From PLanc-01 sp034678485 (GTDB lineage Bacteria > Planctomycetota > Phycisphaerae > Sedimentisphaerales > Anaerobacaceae), in contig JAXDBU010000084.1 in the NCBI GenBank assembly GCA_034678485.1, forward strand, positions 1 to 64,000: 64,000 bases of DNA. The letters are read 5' to 3'. Below, piece after piece: positions 1 to 8,590 of this stretch (the stretch's first letter is position 1; the number at the start of each line of letters is the position of its first letter). Position numbers and translations under genes: made by a program. The notes under the pieces are model-generated. The model made no database searches and had not been told where the DNA came from. It was given only the letters and a program-made list of their open reading frames with translations.

Positions 1-588
1 TTCTGTCTCCGCGACAGTCAAATCGCCCGCGGATTGAACACGGCGCCGCGCGGTGAGCGCGTGGCGCCTGCGATGCCCGTCATCCAGGCCACGTTCCGCG
101 AGACCCCGGCAGCGGAGTTGGAAGCCACGCTGCTGGGAGCCCACCAGGCCGTGGAGTACCTCGACGGCATCCGAAGCGTCTTCGAGAAACGGACAAAGGA
201 CCACTCGAGCCCCGAATTCGGTGGGCTCCGAGGCGATCTGGTGAGAATCTGCCGTACCCTGGAGGAATACGTGAAGACGGACTCCGCAGCCAATCCGGCG
301 ACGCCGGGCGACGCGACGGTCGGACCGGCGGCCGGAAGGGAACCGATTCCTGTCGTGGCCGGCGAGATTCGGTCCCGCAACGACGCTCTTGCCGCCATCG
401 AGCAGGCGTGTCGGTATTTCGAACGTCACGAGCCATCGAGCCCGGTCCCTTTGTTGTTGCGCAGGGCGCAGCGACTGGCTCCCAAGACGTTCCTGGAGAT
501 CATCGAGGACGTCTGCCCCGGCGGGATGGCCCAGGTGGTGGCCGTCGGCGGGTCCGAGAGCGGCAGCGAGGGCGCCGGGAAGACGTAA
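1..588 (+). CDS. tssA: TssA, type VI secretion protein (C-terminal part, cut by window edge)
   Basis: The reading frame is open from base 1, so the start lies upstream. What remains is about 195 residues. The C-terminal part, with PVPLLLRRAQRL followed by FLEIIEDVCPGGMAQ, is the usual ImpA/TssA tail, in which paired helices precede a Gly-rich end. A low-complexity Ala/Pro linker (around bases 270-350) separates this tail from a helical segment. TssA organises baseplate and sheath assembly in the cytoplasm. It is the first visible gene of a + strand T6SS operon and lies 58 bases before tssB. The family call rests on the tail and on context. The N-terminal ImpA_N domain cannot be seen here. Confidence 0.75.
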   Translation, partial: FCLRDSQIARGLNTAPRGERVAPAMPVIQATFRETPAAELEATLLGAHQAVEYLDGIRSVFEKRTKDHSSPEFGGLRGDLVRICRTLEEYVKTDSAANPATPGDATVGPAAGREPIPVVAGEIRSRNDALAAIEQACRYFERHEPSSPVPLLLRRAQRLAPKTFLEIIEDVCPGGMAQVVAVGGSESGSEGAGKT

Positions 589-646
589 CCGACTCAATAA
601 CGACGGGGTCACAAGACCAACTGTTCTACTGCGGCAAGGAGTTGAC

Positions 647-1189
647 ATGGCAACAAAGAAGAGTAGTCAGAAGTTCATTGCACGCAATCGCGCTCCCCGC
701 GTGCAAGTGGAATATGACGTGGAGCTGTACGGCGCCGAAAAGACGGTCAACCTGCCGTTTGTCATGGGCGTCATGGCGGATCTCTCCGGCAAACCCGCCG
801 AGGCGCTGCCCAACCTGGAGGAACGGAAGTTCCTGGACATCGATATCGACAACTTCGACGACCGCCTCAAGGCCGCCAAGCCGCGAGTGGCGTTTCAGGT
901 GCCCAATACCCTCACGAGGGAAGGAAACATCAGCGTCGATCTGACATTCGAGAGTATGGACGATTTCTCCCCCGCGAAGGTGGCGGAGAAGGTCGATGCT
1001 CTCCGGAAGCTTCTCGAAGCGCGAACACAGCTCTCCAATCTGCTGACGTACATGGATGGCAAGTCGGGAGCGGAGGAGCTGGTGGCTCGAATGCTTCAGG
1101 ATAAGGCCCTGCTCCAGGCCCTGTCGGCGGCCCCCAAGCCCGAAGACCCGTCCACCCCAAAGACCAAGGAGGAACCGTCCAATGGCTGA
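647..1189 (+). CDS. tssB: TssB, T6SS contractile sheath small subunit
   Basis: This gene encodes the small subunit (VipA/ImpB) of the cytoplasmic contractile sheath, which pairs with TssC. The 180-residue product contains the family core: RVQVEYDVELYGAEK, LPFVMGVMADLSG, then RKFLDIDIDNFD and the typical MDDFSPAKVAEKV. The start at 647 is chosen because AAGGAG lies at 635-640, six bases upstream, and the homologous region begins just after it. A longer in-frame extension upstream is only a shadow of tssA. The end overlaps tssC by 8 bases, as expected for co-translated sheath partners. The C-terminus is rich in Lys, Pro and Glu, as is common. Confidence 0.95.
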   Translation: MATKKSSQKFIARNRAPRVQVEYDVELYGAEKTVNLPFVMGVMADLSGKPAEALPNLEERKFLDIDIDNFDDRLKAAKPRVAFQVPNTLTREGNISVDLTFESMDDFSPAKVAEKVDALRKLLEARTQLSNLLTYMDGKSGAEELVARMLQDKALLQALSAAPKPEDPSTPKTKEEPSNG

Positions 1190-2687
1190 GGAAAGACAGC
1201 AATCGCAAATGCCCGAGGGACAACCGCAGGGCGCCGCACTGGAGGTCAATGAGTTCGAGGCCCTCCTGCACAAGGAGTTCAAACCGAAATCGGATCGGGT
1301 GGGCGACGCCATCAAGTCCGCCGTCCACACGCTGGCCGAGGAGGCCCTGGCCGAGACGACGTTGATCGCCGAGGACGCGGTCAAGACGATCGAAGGGATC
1401 GTTGCGGAGATCGACAGGCGGCTTTCCGAGCAGGTCAACGCGATCATGCACCATGAGGACTTCCAGCGATTGGAAGCCACCTGGCGGGGTCTCCATCGCC
1501 TGGTCAGCAACACCGAGACCGACGAGACGCTCAAGATTCGCATCCTGAATCTGCCGAAGAAGGACCTGGGCAAGACGATCAAGAAATTCCAGGGCGCCGC
1601 CTTCGACCAGAGCCCGCTGTTCAAGAAAGTCTACGAAGCGGAGTACGGGACGCCGGGAGGCGAGCCGTATGGATGCCTGATCGGCGACTACTACTTCGAT
1701 CACGGCCCTCAGGACGTCGAGATGCTCAGCGGCATCGCACAGGTCGCCGCAGCGGCACACACGCCGTTCATCAGTGCGGCGGCGCCCAGCCTGATGAATA
1801 TGGAGTCCTGGCGGGAACTGAGCAATCCGCGGGATTTGACCAAGATCTTCCAGACGCCGGATTATGCTCCATGGCGATCTCTTCGCGACTCGGAAGACGC
1901 CAAGTACATCGGTCTTGCCATGCCCCGCTTCCTGGGTCGATTGCCCTACGGCGCCAAGACGAACCCCGTCGAGGGTTTCGATTTCGAGGAAGACGTGGAC
2001 GGCAAGAACCACTCGAAGTACCTGTGGGTGAACTCGGCATACGCGATGGGGATGAATATCACCCGATCGTTCAAGCAATACGGCTGGTGCGCGAGAATCC
2101 GCGGCGTCGAGAGCGGCGGTGTCGTGGAAGGGCTCCCGTGCCACACCTTCCCTACGGATGACGGCGGAGTCGACATGAAGTGCCCGACGGAGATCGCCAT
2201 CACGGACCGTCGGGAAGCGGAACTGGCCAAGAACGGTCTGATGCCCCTGTCGCACTGGAAGAACACCGACTACGCGGCCTTTATCGGCGCGCAGTCGCTG
2301 CAAAAGCCGGCGGAGTACGACGATCCCGACGCGACAGCCAACGCCCGACTGGCGTCCAGGCTGCCGTATCTGTTCGCGGTGTGCCGATTCGCGCACTATC
2401 TCAAGTGCATCGTCCGCGACAAGATCGGCTCGTTCAAAGAGCGAAAGGACATGCAGGATTTCCTCAACCGCTGGATCACGCGCTACGTCGTGCTCGATCC
2501 GAATGCATCCGAGGAAACGAAGGCCCAGTACCCTCTGGCAGCAGCGGAAGTGGTTGTGGAGGAAATCGAAGGGAACCCCGGCTATTACACCTCCAAGTTC
2601 TTCCTGCGTCCTCACTACCAGCTCGAAGGGCTGACCGTATCGTTGCGGCTGGTCTCGAAGCTTCCCTCGGTCAAGAGCGGCGGATAG
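1182..2687 (+). CDS. tssC: TssC, T6SS contractile sheath large subunit
   Basis: This is the large sheath subunit (VipB/ImpC), 501 residues, the usual length. Recognisable landmarks are LEATWRGLHRLV, the segment with YGCLIGDYYFDHGPQDVEML, the PFISAAAPSL motif, FLGRLPYGAKT and FEEDVDGKNHSKYLWVN. The start at 1182 has AAGGAGG at 1166-1172 nine bases upstream, and it overlaps tssB by 8 bases. TssB and TssC polymerise around the Hcp tube and contract to drive it out. About 95 bases separate it from hcp. No missing motif was noticed. Confidence 0.96.
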   Translation: MAEERQQSQMPEGQPQGAALEVNEFEALLHKEFKPKSDRVGDAIKSAVHTLAEEALAETTLIAEDAVKTIEGIVAEIDRRLSEQVNAIMHHEDFQRLEATWRGLHRLVSNTETDETLKIRILNLPKKDLGKTIKKFQGAAFDQSPLFKKVYEAEYGTPGGEPYGCLIGDYYFDHGPQDVEMLSGIAQVAAAAHTPFISAAAPSLMNMESWRELSNPRDLTKIFQTPDYAPWRSLRDSEDAKYIGLAMPRFLGRLPYGAKTNPVEGFDFEEDVDGKNHSKYLWVNSAYAMGMNITRSFKQYGWCARIRGVESGGVVEGLPCHTFPTDDGGVDMKCPTEIAITDRREAELAKNGLMPLSHWKNTDYAAFIGAQSLQKPAEYDDPDATANARLASRLPYLFAVCRFAHYLKCIVRDKIGSFKERKDMQDFLNRWITRYVVLDPNASEETKAQYPLAAAEVVVEEIEGNPGYYTSKFFLRPHYQLEGLTVSLRLVSKLPSVKSGG

Positions 2688-2783
2688 CGTTCCCATATGG
2701 TATGATTGGCACCAGGATCTTCGTGTAGCACCCCAGAGGTGCGTGAGTGTTTCGAGATGTGTGGCTTTTAAGGAGTGGGAATC

Positions 2784-3281
2784 ATGGCGTTTGACAGCTT
2801 CCTGAAGATCGATGCAATCCCCGGCGAGAGCACGGATGACAAGCACAAGGACTGGATCGAGATTCTGTCGTTCTCCCATGGCGTTTCGCAGCCTCCGTCG
2901 GGGTCGTCCAGCAGCGGCGGCGCCCGCTCGTCTCAGCGATGCGACCATCAGGATTTCTCCATCGTCAAGACCCTGGACAAAGCGTCGCCCAAGCTGGCTC
3001 TGTACTGCTGCAACGGCGAGCACATCAAGAAGATCAATGTGGAACTGTGCAGGGCCACAGGGGACAAGCAGAAGTACATGGAGTATGTCCTGTCCGATGT
3101 CATCGTCAGCGGCGTCCGCCCCGGCGGTTCCGCCCAGGGCGGCGAGACCCTCCCGTTGGAGGAGGTGAGCTTCAATTACGGGAAGATCGAGTGGGTGTAC
3201 ACCGCCACGGACCACAAGACGGGTAAGGCTGCCGGCGACGTCAAAGCGCATTGGGACCTCACGACCAACAAGGGCGGTTGA
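2784..3281 (+). CDS. hcp: Hcp, T6SS inner tube protein
   Basis: This is a hemolysin-coregulated protein of 165 residues. It begins MAFDSFLKIDAIPGES and contains the Hcp core: DWIEILSFSHGVSQP, CDHQDFSIVKTLDKASP and the late LEEVSFNYGKIEWVYT. Hcp hexamers stack into the expelled tube and can carry effectors. The ATG at 2784 has AAGGAG at 2770-2775, eight bases upstream. An in-frame GTG nine bases earlier would be inside that ribosome site. The loop after SQPPSG is rich in Ser and Gly. Its position inside the structural operon suggests it is the structural Hcp and not an evolved effector-Hcp. Confidence 0.93.
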   Translation: MAFDSFLKIDAIPGESTDDKHKDWIEILSFSHGVSQPPSGSSSSGGARSSQRCDHQDFSIVKTLDKASPKLALYCCNGEHIKKINVELCRATGDKQKYMEYVLSDVIVSGVRPGGSAQGGETLPLEEVSFNYGKIEWVYTATDHKTGKAAGDVKAHWDLTTNKGG

Positions 3282-3377
3282 GAACAGCCGCCGTCCCGAG
3301 TTTGACCCGCGGTCGCTCGTGATCTGATTTGCTTCGGCGCCCGTTGTGACACGGTGAGCATAAGGAGACTGACTGAG

Positions 3378-4205
3378 ATGAATGCCGAAGAGTTCCTGCG
3401 CGCGGGTCGGCTGGGCGAGGCACAAGACGCCCTGGAGAAGGCAATCCGCTCGGACCCGTCGGATGCGAAACTGCGCGTCTTTCTCTTCCAACTTCTCGCC
3501 ATTCAAGGGCAGTGGGAACGATCTCTCACCCAGTTGAGAGTGGCTTCACAACTCGACGCGATCAACCTCTTGATGGCTCAGATGTATGGGGCGATGGTCA
3601 ATTGTGAGATCCTGCGAGGTCATATATTTGCGGGCGAGCGGACCCCACTAATCTTTGGCCGGCCGGCCCCTTGGATGGGCCTGCTGGTCCAGGCCAACGT
3701 TCTGGCGGCCCAAGGCGGCTTCGAGTCTGCGGCCCAGTTGAGAGCAGAGGCCCTCGACGCGGCGCCGGCCATCGCGGGAAACGCAGACGGCCAGGACTTC
3801 GAATGGCTTGCCGACGCGGATTCCCGCCTGGGGCCCATGCTCGAAGCGGTCGTGGACGGCAAGTACTACTGGGTTCCCTTTGAGGCCATCAAGGCAATTC
3901 AGATCAGCCCGCCCAAGGAGTTGTGCGATCTGGTCTGGGCCCCTGCGAGCTTCACGTGGATCAACGACGGCCAGTCGCAAGGCTTCATCCCGACCCGCTA
4001 TCCGTATTCCGAGGCAAGCGAGGACGATGCCGTGCGCCTGGCTCGCAGAACCGAATGGATCGAGAAGCCGGCGCAGACGTTCTTCGGTCTCGGGCAGCGC
4101 ATGTTCGCTACCGACGTACAGGAGTACCCTATCCTGAACCTCCGTCGGATCGACCTGCATCACGCGGGCGGTTGCGCCGAGACGCAGGAGAGCCAAAATG
4201 GCTGA
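3378..4205 (+). CDS. tagJ: TagJ/ImpE-family T6SS accessory protein
   Basis: The product is 275 residues. An N-terminal TPR-like part (AEEFLRAGRLGEAQDALEKA, then DPSDAKLRVFLFQLLAIQGQ) is followed by the ImpE domain, with WLADADSRLGPMLEAVVDG, YYWVPFEAI and SPPKELCDLVWAPA. In other systems TagJ binds the TssB N-terminus and modulates sheath handling. TAAGGAG lies at 3361-3367, ten bases before the ATG chosen. Eight bases overlap tssE. The family occurs only with some T6SS types and often sits between hcp and tssE, as it does here. Confidence 0.85.
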   Translation: MNAEEFLRAGRLGEAQDALEKAIRSDPSDAKLRVFLFQLLAIQGQWERSLTQLRVASQLDAINLLMAQMYGAMVNCEILRGHIFAGERTPLIFGRPAPWMGLLVQANVLAAQGGFESAAQLRAEALDAAPAIAGNADGQDFEWLADADSRLGPMLEAVVDGKYYWVPFEAIKAIQISPPKELCDLVWAPASFTWINDGQSQGFIPTRYPYSEASEDDAVRLARRTEWIEKPAQTFFGLGQRMFATDVQEYPILNLRRIDLHHAGGCAETQESQNG

Positions 4206-4704
4206 GCTGATGCCGAAGGAACTCCTTCAGCCGTGCCTGCTGGATCGGCTGACGGACAACGACCCGCAAAACCCCCGCGAGGGGCGGAGCGACCGCGTCG
4301 TATCCTTCAAGCAGTTTCGACAAGCCGTTCTCCGCGACATGAGGATGCTGTTGAATTCCAAACGACGGCCGCCTGAGGACCCCATCTATGGCTTCGAGGG
4401 TGCGGCCAAATCCGTCTTGAACTACGGTATTCCCGAGGTCTACGGTCATACGGCCTCTCTGATCGAGCCGGCGGAACTGGAGAAGCTCATCCGGCAGGTC
4501 ATCGAAACCTTCGAGCCGCGAATCGCGCCGAGTTCCCTGGCGGTGCGGGTCATCGCGCCCCAGCAATCCGGGGCCGTGCGATCCCTCACGTTCGAGATCA
4601 CCGGCGACCTGTGGGCTCACCCTGCGCCCGATCACCTGCTTATCGAGACCGAGGTGGACCTCGACAGCGGCCATTGTTCCTTGAAAGGTGAGACCGTTGG
4701 ATAG
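4198..4704 (+). CDS. tssE: TssE, T6SS baseplate gp25-like protein
   Basis: TssE is the gp25-like baseplate wedge component that nucleates the sheath. The product is 168 residues and starts MAELMPKELLQPCLLDRLTD, the common TssE opening. FKQFRQAVLRDMRMLLNS and the conserved run SVLNYGIPEVYGH follow, then the gp25 helix AELEKLIRQVIETFEPRI. The start overlaps the previous gene by 8 bases. The end overlaps the chosen tssF start, so translation is probably coupled. Confidence 0.92.
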   Translation: MAELMPKELLQPCLLDRLTDNDPQNPREGRSDRVVSFKQFRQAVLRDMRMLLNSKRRPPEDPIYGFEGAAKSVLNYGIPEVYGHTASLIEPAELEKLIRQVIETFEPRIAPSSLAVRVIAPQQSGAVRSLTFEITGDLWAHPAPDHLLIETEVDLDSGHCSLKGETVG

Positions 4705-6574
4705 GGCGATGCTCGACCTCTACAACCGTGAGCTGGCGTACCTGCGGGAGATGGGGGCGGAATTCGCGAGGGAGTACCCCAAGATCGCAGGTCGTCTCGG
4801 CGGCCTCGACGATTTCCAGGGTTGTCCCGATCCGTTTGTCGAGCGCCTGCTCGAAGGGTTCGCCTTTCTGTCGGCGCGAGTCCAGTTCAAGCTGGAGGCG
4901 GAATTCCCGCGGTTCACTCAGTCCCTGCTGGGCACGGTATACCCCGACTATCTGTCGCCGACGCCGTCCATGTGTCTGCTTCAGTTCGAGCCGGATTGGC
5001 AGGAGCCCGGGTTGACGAGCGGGTTCACCATCCCACGCGATTCCGCACTCCTGAGCTCGTTGGGCAAGACCGAACAGACACGATGCGAATACCGCACGGC
5101 CCATGAGACGGTTCTCTGGCCGTTGCGGATCGCCATGGCGAACTACTACGTGCGGGAGTTGGGCTCGCTGGAGATCGACGATGCGTCGAAGGCAAAGGCC
5201 GGCCTGCGGATCAGAATTCAGACGGTCGGAGCGATGCCCCTGCGCGAGTTGAAGCTGGATTCGCTCCCGTTTCACTTGGTCGGGCTCGGGGAGACTCCCA
5301 CCCAGATCTACGAGGAACTGTTCGCCAACGCAGTGGACATTGTACTGCAACCGGCGACGAAACCCGTCCGTTGGCGGCATCATCTGGGCGTTTCCTCGAT
5401 CCGCCCGGTCGGCTTCGACAGGGACGAGAGTCTTCTGCCCTACGATTGCCGATGCTTCAGCGGGTACCGGCTTCTGCGCGAGTACTTTGCGTTTCCCCAG
5501 CGGTTTCTCTTCTTCAAACTGACGGGTCTGCAAGAGGCGCTGCAGCGGTGTAATGAGGATTCCCTCGACCTTGTCATCCTGTTCCGACGCGCCACTCTGA
5601 TGCTGGAGAACGCCGTCAGTGCGGACAACTTCCGGCTGTTCTGCACGCCGGCGGTCAACATCTTCCCCAAGCGGCTGGATCGGGTCGCGGTGACCTTCCG
5701 GGACTCCGAGTTTCACGTCGTGCCGGATCGCACGAAGCCGCAGGACTTCGAGATCTACAAAGTCCTGAGTGTTGCCGGGTACGGGGAAAGCGCCGCTCAA
5801 TCGCTGACGTTCATGCCCTTCTACGCGGCCAAGCATCCCGGCCTGGGACAAACCCAGGCCTACTTCCTGACCCATCGACTCCCGCGCGTGCAGTCCCAGC
5901 GAGAGCGGCTGCGAGGAGCGAGATCTCGCAGCTACTCGGGCAGCGAGGTCTTCTTATCCCTGGTCGATGCCACTGCCGCTCCCTACAGCGGCGAGATCAA
6001 GCAGCTTGGCGTCGAAGCGCTTTGCACGAATCGCGATTTGCCCCTTCACATACCCATGGGGATGGGTACGACAGATTTCACGATGGAAAAAGCGGCGCCC
6101 TATCGGTCGATCCGCTGCCTGGGCGCTCCGACGGCGCCGTGTCCGTCCCACGCGGAAGGGGAAATCTCCTGGCGGGCCATCAACCATCTTTCGCTGAACT
6201 ACCTCTCTCTCACCGACGAGCGCGAGGGCAAAGGGGCGTCCGCTCTTCGCGACATACTCAAGCTCTATTGCACGCCAGGGGACCCTCATGGACCCAAGCA
6301 GATCGATGGGATACAGTCCATCGATTGTCGGCCCATCATACGCCGGATGAGCACGCCCCGAGCAGCGTCTTTCGCACGCGGCGTCGAAGTCACGGTGACC
6401 TGCGAGGAGGCCGCGTTTGCCGGGATCGGCGTATTCCTGCTCGGTGCGGTCCTCACCCGGTTCTTCGCCAACTACGTTTCCATCAATTCGTTTGCGGAGA
6501 CGGTGATTCGAACGGTAGAGCGTGGAGATATAATACGATGGCCCGCCCAACCGGGCCTGCGGTCACTGCTGTGA
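4697..6574 (+). CDS. tssF: TssF, T6SS baseplate subunit
   Basis: TssF (ImpG/VasA) is the baseplate wedge scaffold, about 625 residues here. The N-terminus LYNRELAYLREMGAEFAREY followed by PKIAGRLG is diagnostic, and RLLEGFAFLSARVQFKLEAE comes soon after. The TTG at 4697 is preferred because its product opens MDRAML, matching the usual MDPRLL start. An AGGTGA ribosome site lies just upstream and overlaps the tssE stop. GTG 4688 and ATG 4709 are alternatives. The C-terminal RGVEVTVTCEEAAFAGIGVF and FLLGAVLTRFFANYVSINSF are also typical. tssG begins inside its last 37 bases. Confidence 0.93.
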   Translation: MDRAMLDLYNRELAYLREMGAEFAREYPKIAGRLGGLDDFQGCPDPFVERLLEGFAFLSARVQFKLEAEFPRFTQSLLGTVYPDYLSPTPSMCLLQFEPDWQEPGLTSGFTIPRDSALLSSLGKTEQTRCEYRTAHETVLWPLRIAMANYYVRELGSLEIDDASKAKAGLRIRIQTVGAMPLRELKLDSLPFHLVGLGETPTQIYEELFANAVDIVLQPATKPVRWRHHLGVSSIRPVGFDRDESLLPYDCRCFSGYRLLREYFAFPQRFLFFKLTGLQEALQRCNEDSLDLVILFRRATLMLENAVSADNFRLFCTPAVNIFPKRLDRVAVTFRDSEFHVVPDRTKPQDFEIYKVLSVAGYGESAAQSLTFMPFYAAKHPGLGQTQAYFLTHRLPRVQSQRERLRGARSRSYSGSEVFLSLVDATAAPYSGEIKQLGVEALCTNRDLPLHIPMGMGTTDFTMEKAAPYRSIRCLGAPTAPCPSHAEGEISWRAINHLSLNYLSLTDEREGKGASALRDILKLYCTPGDPHGPKQIDGIQSIDCRPIIRRMSTPRAASFARGVEVTVTCEEAAFAGIGVFLLGAVLTRFFANYVSINSFAETVIRTVERGDIIRWPAQPGLRSLL

Positions 6575-7563
6575 TACAGGCTCTCCAAGACACGCCCCAT
6601 TGCTTCGATTTCTTCCAGGCGGTGCGCTGGTTGGAGAATCGGTCCAGGAGTCTTCCGCGTGTCGGACAATCTCACCGACCCCAGGAAGACACGGTCAGGT
6701 TCCACCAGCACGTCACCCTCGGTTTTCCTCCTTCGACCCTGCACGCCTGTCGCGAAGAAACCGACGCCGACAGGGCTTCGTTGGATCTGTGGGTCAACTT
6801 CCTCGGCCTGCTCGGCCCGGACGGGCCGATGCCCCTGCCCATAACGGAATACGTCTACGACCGCCTGGAGAACTACAACGACACGGCCCTGGCCGCCTTC
6901 CTGGACATCTTCAATCATCGGATGATATCGCTGTTCTACCGGGCATGGGCCCGTTGCCAGCAGGCGGTCAGCCATGACCGTCTGGACGATGATTGGTACG
7001 CAGACTACGTGGGGAGCTTCCTGGGAATCGGAGTCCGATCCTTCCACGGCAGAGACGCATTGCCCGACGATCTGAAACTCTACTATGCCGGCCGCCTGTC
7101 TTGTCCGACCCGGAATGCAGAAGGTCTGCAAGCGATTCTCGAGGACAGCCTTGGACTGCCCGTCGTCATCGAGGAGTTCGTCGGACAGTGGATCCGCCTG
7201 TCGCCACAGGAGCAATCCAGGCTGGGGGCGTCTGCCGCCAACTCCTGTCTCGGAGTCACGTCCATCGTCGGATCACGATTCTGGGAGTGCCAGCACAAAT
7301 TCCGGATCCGAATCGGACCGATGAGCTATGCGCGCTACAGGACGCTCCTGCCGGGAGGCAATCGGTTGCGGCAGTTGGCAGACTGGGTGAGGTTCTACGC
7401 GGGAGACGAGTTCGGATGGGAGATGCAACTCGTTCTCAAGAAGCGCAAGGTTCGCCCGGTATCCCTCGGCCGAAACGGACGCCTGGGATGGTCCTGCTGG
7501 CTCAACACTCGGTGCCCGGAAAAGGACCCGGACAATCTTGTGCTCAGGCAATCGGGAGCATAG
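6538..7563 (+). CDS. tssG: TssG, T6SS baseplate subunit
   Basis: TssG (ImpH/VasB) partners TssF in the baseplate wedge. The 341-residue product has the hallmark FDFFQAVRWLE near residue 23. The central GLLGPDGPMPLPITEYV, then FLDIFNHRMISLFYRAW and the late RIGPMSYARYRTLLPGG are all family signatures. The ATG at 6538 lies 37 bases inside tssF, with TGGAG at 6523-6527. The first residues are not strongly conserved, so a start a few codons later cannot be excluded. Confidence 0.93.
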   Translation: MARPTGPAVTAVIQALQDTPHCFDFFQAVRWLENRSRSLPRVGQSHRPQEDTVRFHQHVTLGFPPSTLHACREETDADRASLDLWVNFLGLLGPDGPMPLPITEYVYDRLENYNDTALAAFLDIFNHRMISLFYRAWARCQQAVSHDRLDDDWYADYVGSFLGIGVRSFHGRDALPDDLKLYYAGRLSCPTRNAEGLQAILEDSLGLPVVIEEFVGQWIRLSPQEQSRLGASAANSCLGVTSIVGSRFWECQHKFRIRIGPMSYARYRTLLPGGNRLRQLADWVRFYAGDEFGWEMQLVLKKRKVRPVSLGRNGRLGWSCWLNTRCPEKDPDNLVLRQSGA

Positions 7564-7648
7564 AATGGGTGAAACGTCGCACATTCGGCCTCGGGTCCGG
7601 CAGGTTCGCTGCGGGGATTTCGACAGGCCATGACAATGGGAGAGAAGG

Positions 7649-8575
7649 ATGGCTGAGATTCACAAACGTGACCTTATCGAGGCGTCGCACCGGCTCCGAA
7701 TGGTGCAGAGGGACTTCGCCGATAATGACGAACCTCAGCAGAAGGAGTATCTCTGCGAGGAACTGGAGCGGCTCCTGGCGCCCGTCCCGTTCGGTGAACG
7801 GGCCGAGTTCCTGCGGGAGCTTCTGGAGCGATTCCCTGCACGACAGACACAGACGCTCGGCGGGGTCGGTGCGACCGCCGGCTCGAGCGGGGCCCCACAA
7901 CGCGCAGCCGGGGAGCCGATGGAATGGGTGGACGCGCTGATCGAAGGGCTCCCTTCCCTGTCTGAGGATCAGAAAAAGGCGGTCATCGACCGGCTTCAGG
8001 AAGTCGTTGCGGGATCGCAGCAAAGCGAGAAGACGCCGGCTCAGCCTGCGACGGATATCCGCGCGACCTTGCAGCTTGCGTCCGATGCCGCGATGCATCA
8101 GGAGCGATTCGGCGAGCTGGCCAATCTGCTCGCCGAGTTCGTGGTCAAGACCGAGCAACTGACCGTCGCCGTGTGGGGCAAGATAGCGAGCAAGTCCTCG
8201 ATCCGGCCTCCCAAGCAGACCAGGAAACTCGCGGGGAAGTTCCTGAGCGGAGACGACAGCCGTCCGGAGGAGCTGGTCAAGGACCTGCAGTTGCTTCTGG
8301 AGTTCGCCACGGCCATCATGACCGCCGCCAGCAGGGCCGGCGAGGAGGTCGCGAGACGCTACTGGCGCCGGTTGTCGCCCGAAGCCATCCGGTCCCTCGT
8401 GGACATGGAGCAGAATCGCCTGCGAGACAGCCTGGTCAGTAAGGACGTCCGCTGCTGGCGAAAGTATTGTGAGCTTATCCTGGAAAACGGCGCCGAACAC
8501 ATCGAAAGAGAAATCGAATCCGCCATGGCGGATTACGCCGAGGCGTTCGTAAGAGGGTTGGAGCGATTGAGCTAA
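7649..8575 (+). CDS. T6SS-linked helical protein of unknown function
   Basis: I do not recognise this 308-residue protein with certainty. It lies between tssG and tssK on the same strand, with a GGGAG site six bases before the ATG. The first 60 residues are charged and helical. A low-complexity Gly/Ala/Ser linker follows (residues 70-90). The C-terminal 180 residues are again helical, with a Trp-rich segment near TVAVWGKIASKSS and an acidic end. No transmembrane segment or signal is visible. The helical C-terminal part loosely recalls the tail of FHA-containing TagH proteins, but no FHA domain is present. A baseplate or regulatory accessory role is inferred only from position. Confidence 0.6.
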   Translation: MAEIHKRDLIEASHRLRMVQRDFADNDEPQQKEYLCEELERLLAPVPFGERAEFLRELLERFPARQTQTLGGVGATAGSSGAPQRAAGEPMEWVDALIEGLPSLSEDQKKAVIDRLQEVVAGSQQSEKTPAQPATDIRATLQLASDAAMHQERFGELANLLAEFVVKTEQLTVAVWGKIASKSSIRPPKQTRKLAGKFLSGDDSRPEELVKDLQLLLEFATAIMTAASRAGEEVARRYWRRLSPEAIRSLVDMEQNRLRDSLVSKDVRCWRKYCELILENGAEHIEREIESAMADYAEAFVRGLERLS

Positions 8576-8590
8576 GGGGACAGGCGGCTT

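Noticed and set aside
930..3506. 858-residue open frame on the - strand opposite tssB, tssC and hcp
   Set aside because: It is antisense to clear T6SS genes, has no recognisable domain, and arises from high-GC codon bias.
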